Notes under the pieces: model-generated | What the model was told of the DNA's origin: nothing | Database searches by the model: none | Seen by the model: only the letters and a program-made list of their open reading frames with translations | Shown: positions 63,949 through 64,000 of the stretch, piece by piece | How positions within the stretch are numbered: the first letter of the stretch is position 1 | Layout: each line of letters begins with the position of its first letter | Assembly: GCA_020851035.1 (NCBI GenBank) | Contig: JADZDM010000003.1 | Span: forward strand, 1-64,000 | Source of the DNA: Gemmatimonadaceae bacterium | GTDB lineage: Bacteria; Gemmatimonadota; Gemmatimonadetes; Gemmatimonadales; Gemmatimonadaceae | Direction: 5' to 3' | Length of the DNA: 64,000 nucleotides | Program-made: the position numbers and the translations under genes

Positions 63949-64000
63949 TTACTCCCGTGGCGGGGGCGGGGCAAGCGGGCCGCGCCCGATGGACGCCGCG

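Overview
The window is very GC-rich, gene-dense bacterial DNA. It begins with the last 98 bases of a 16S rRNA gene. The gene content fits the phylum Gemmatimonadota: a SusC/SusD pair in a very GC-rich genome, an ECF sigma factor beside Ser/Thr kinases carrying C-terminal repeats, CRTAC1-type FG-GAP lipoproteins, many exported hydrolases, and several genes that look leaderless. This assignment is an inference from gene content and signal style, not from a database search.

Layout. 1-6130: 16S 3' end with its own hairpin terminator, a 15-bp tandem repeat, a small secreted protein, and tRNA-Ile(GAU). A 4.4-kb segment then follows whose two ends carry the same 43-bp tRNA-Ile 3' sequence, as in an integrated element. 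It holds a decayed DUF885 gene, a YtrA-type GntR regulator, an ABC ATPase and permease, and tandem repeats. 6215-9564: gamma-glutamyltransferase, a dense two-way array of short repeats, and a beta-lactamase-fold serine hydrolase. 9608-17956 (minus): aldo/keto reductase, PLP dehydratase, ornithine-cyclodeaminase-like reductase, Ig-like lipoprotein, outer-membrane-like protein, zinc-ribbon membrane protein, soluble chemoreceptor and PAS sensor. 18377-20782: a small phosphotransfer cluster of two DHp-type proteins, a LuxR-type regulator and a lone receiver. 20874-24130: PQQ quinohemoprotein, DUF2892 protein, ECF sigma and ZAS anti-sigma.

24162-32277 looks like one sensory operon: structured leader, TonB receptor, periplasmic binding protein, tripartite hybrid kinase with Hpt, and a REC-PAS-GGDEF-EAL protein. 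Ligand sensing would thus feed into c-di-GMP turnover. 32331-37425: a Kir-type channel whose selectivity filter is not TxGYG, an Na+/H+ antiporter, an LLM flavin oxidoreductase and a class I aminotransferase. 37500-43036: ECF sigma factor divergent from an active Ser/Thr kinase, which is followed by a pseudokinase paralogue. 43076-47563 (minus): PAS-PAS hybrid kinase and a secreted (alpha/alpha)6-barrel protein.

48337-62944 is an export locus: SusC, SusD, FG-GAP/ASPIC protein, vanadium-haloperoxidase-type PAP2 enzyme, second FG-GAP/ASPIC protein and a GH13 amylase. Every member except SusC carries a lipobox, which suggests a surface machine for taking up and processing a carbohydrate-like substrate. 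The window closes with an inverted-repeat element and a uridine-kinase-type P-loop kinase.

Best candidates for new biology are the Kir channel with the replaced filter, the SusCD/FG-GAP/haloperoxidase/GH13 locus, the TonB-to-c-di-GMP relay with its leader RNA, the kinase/pseudokinase pair beside an ECF sigma, and the repeat families.
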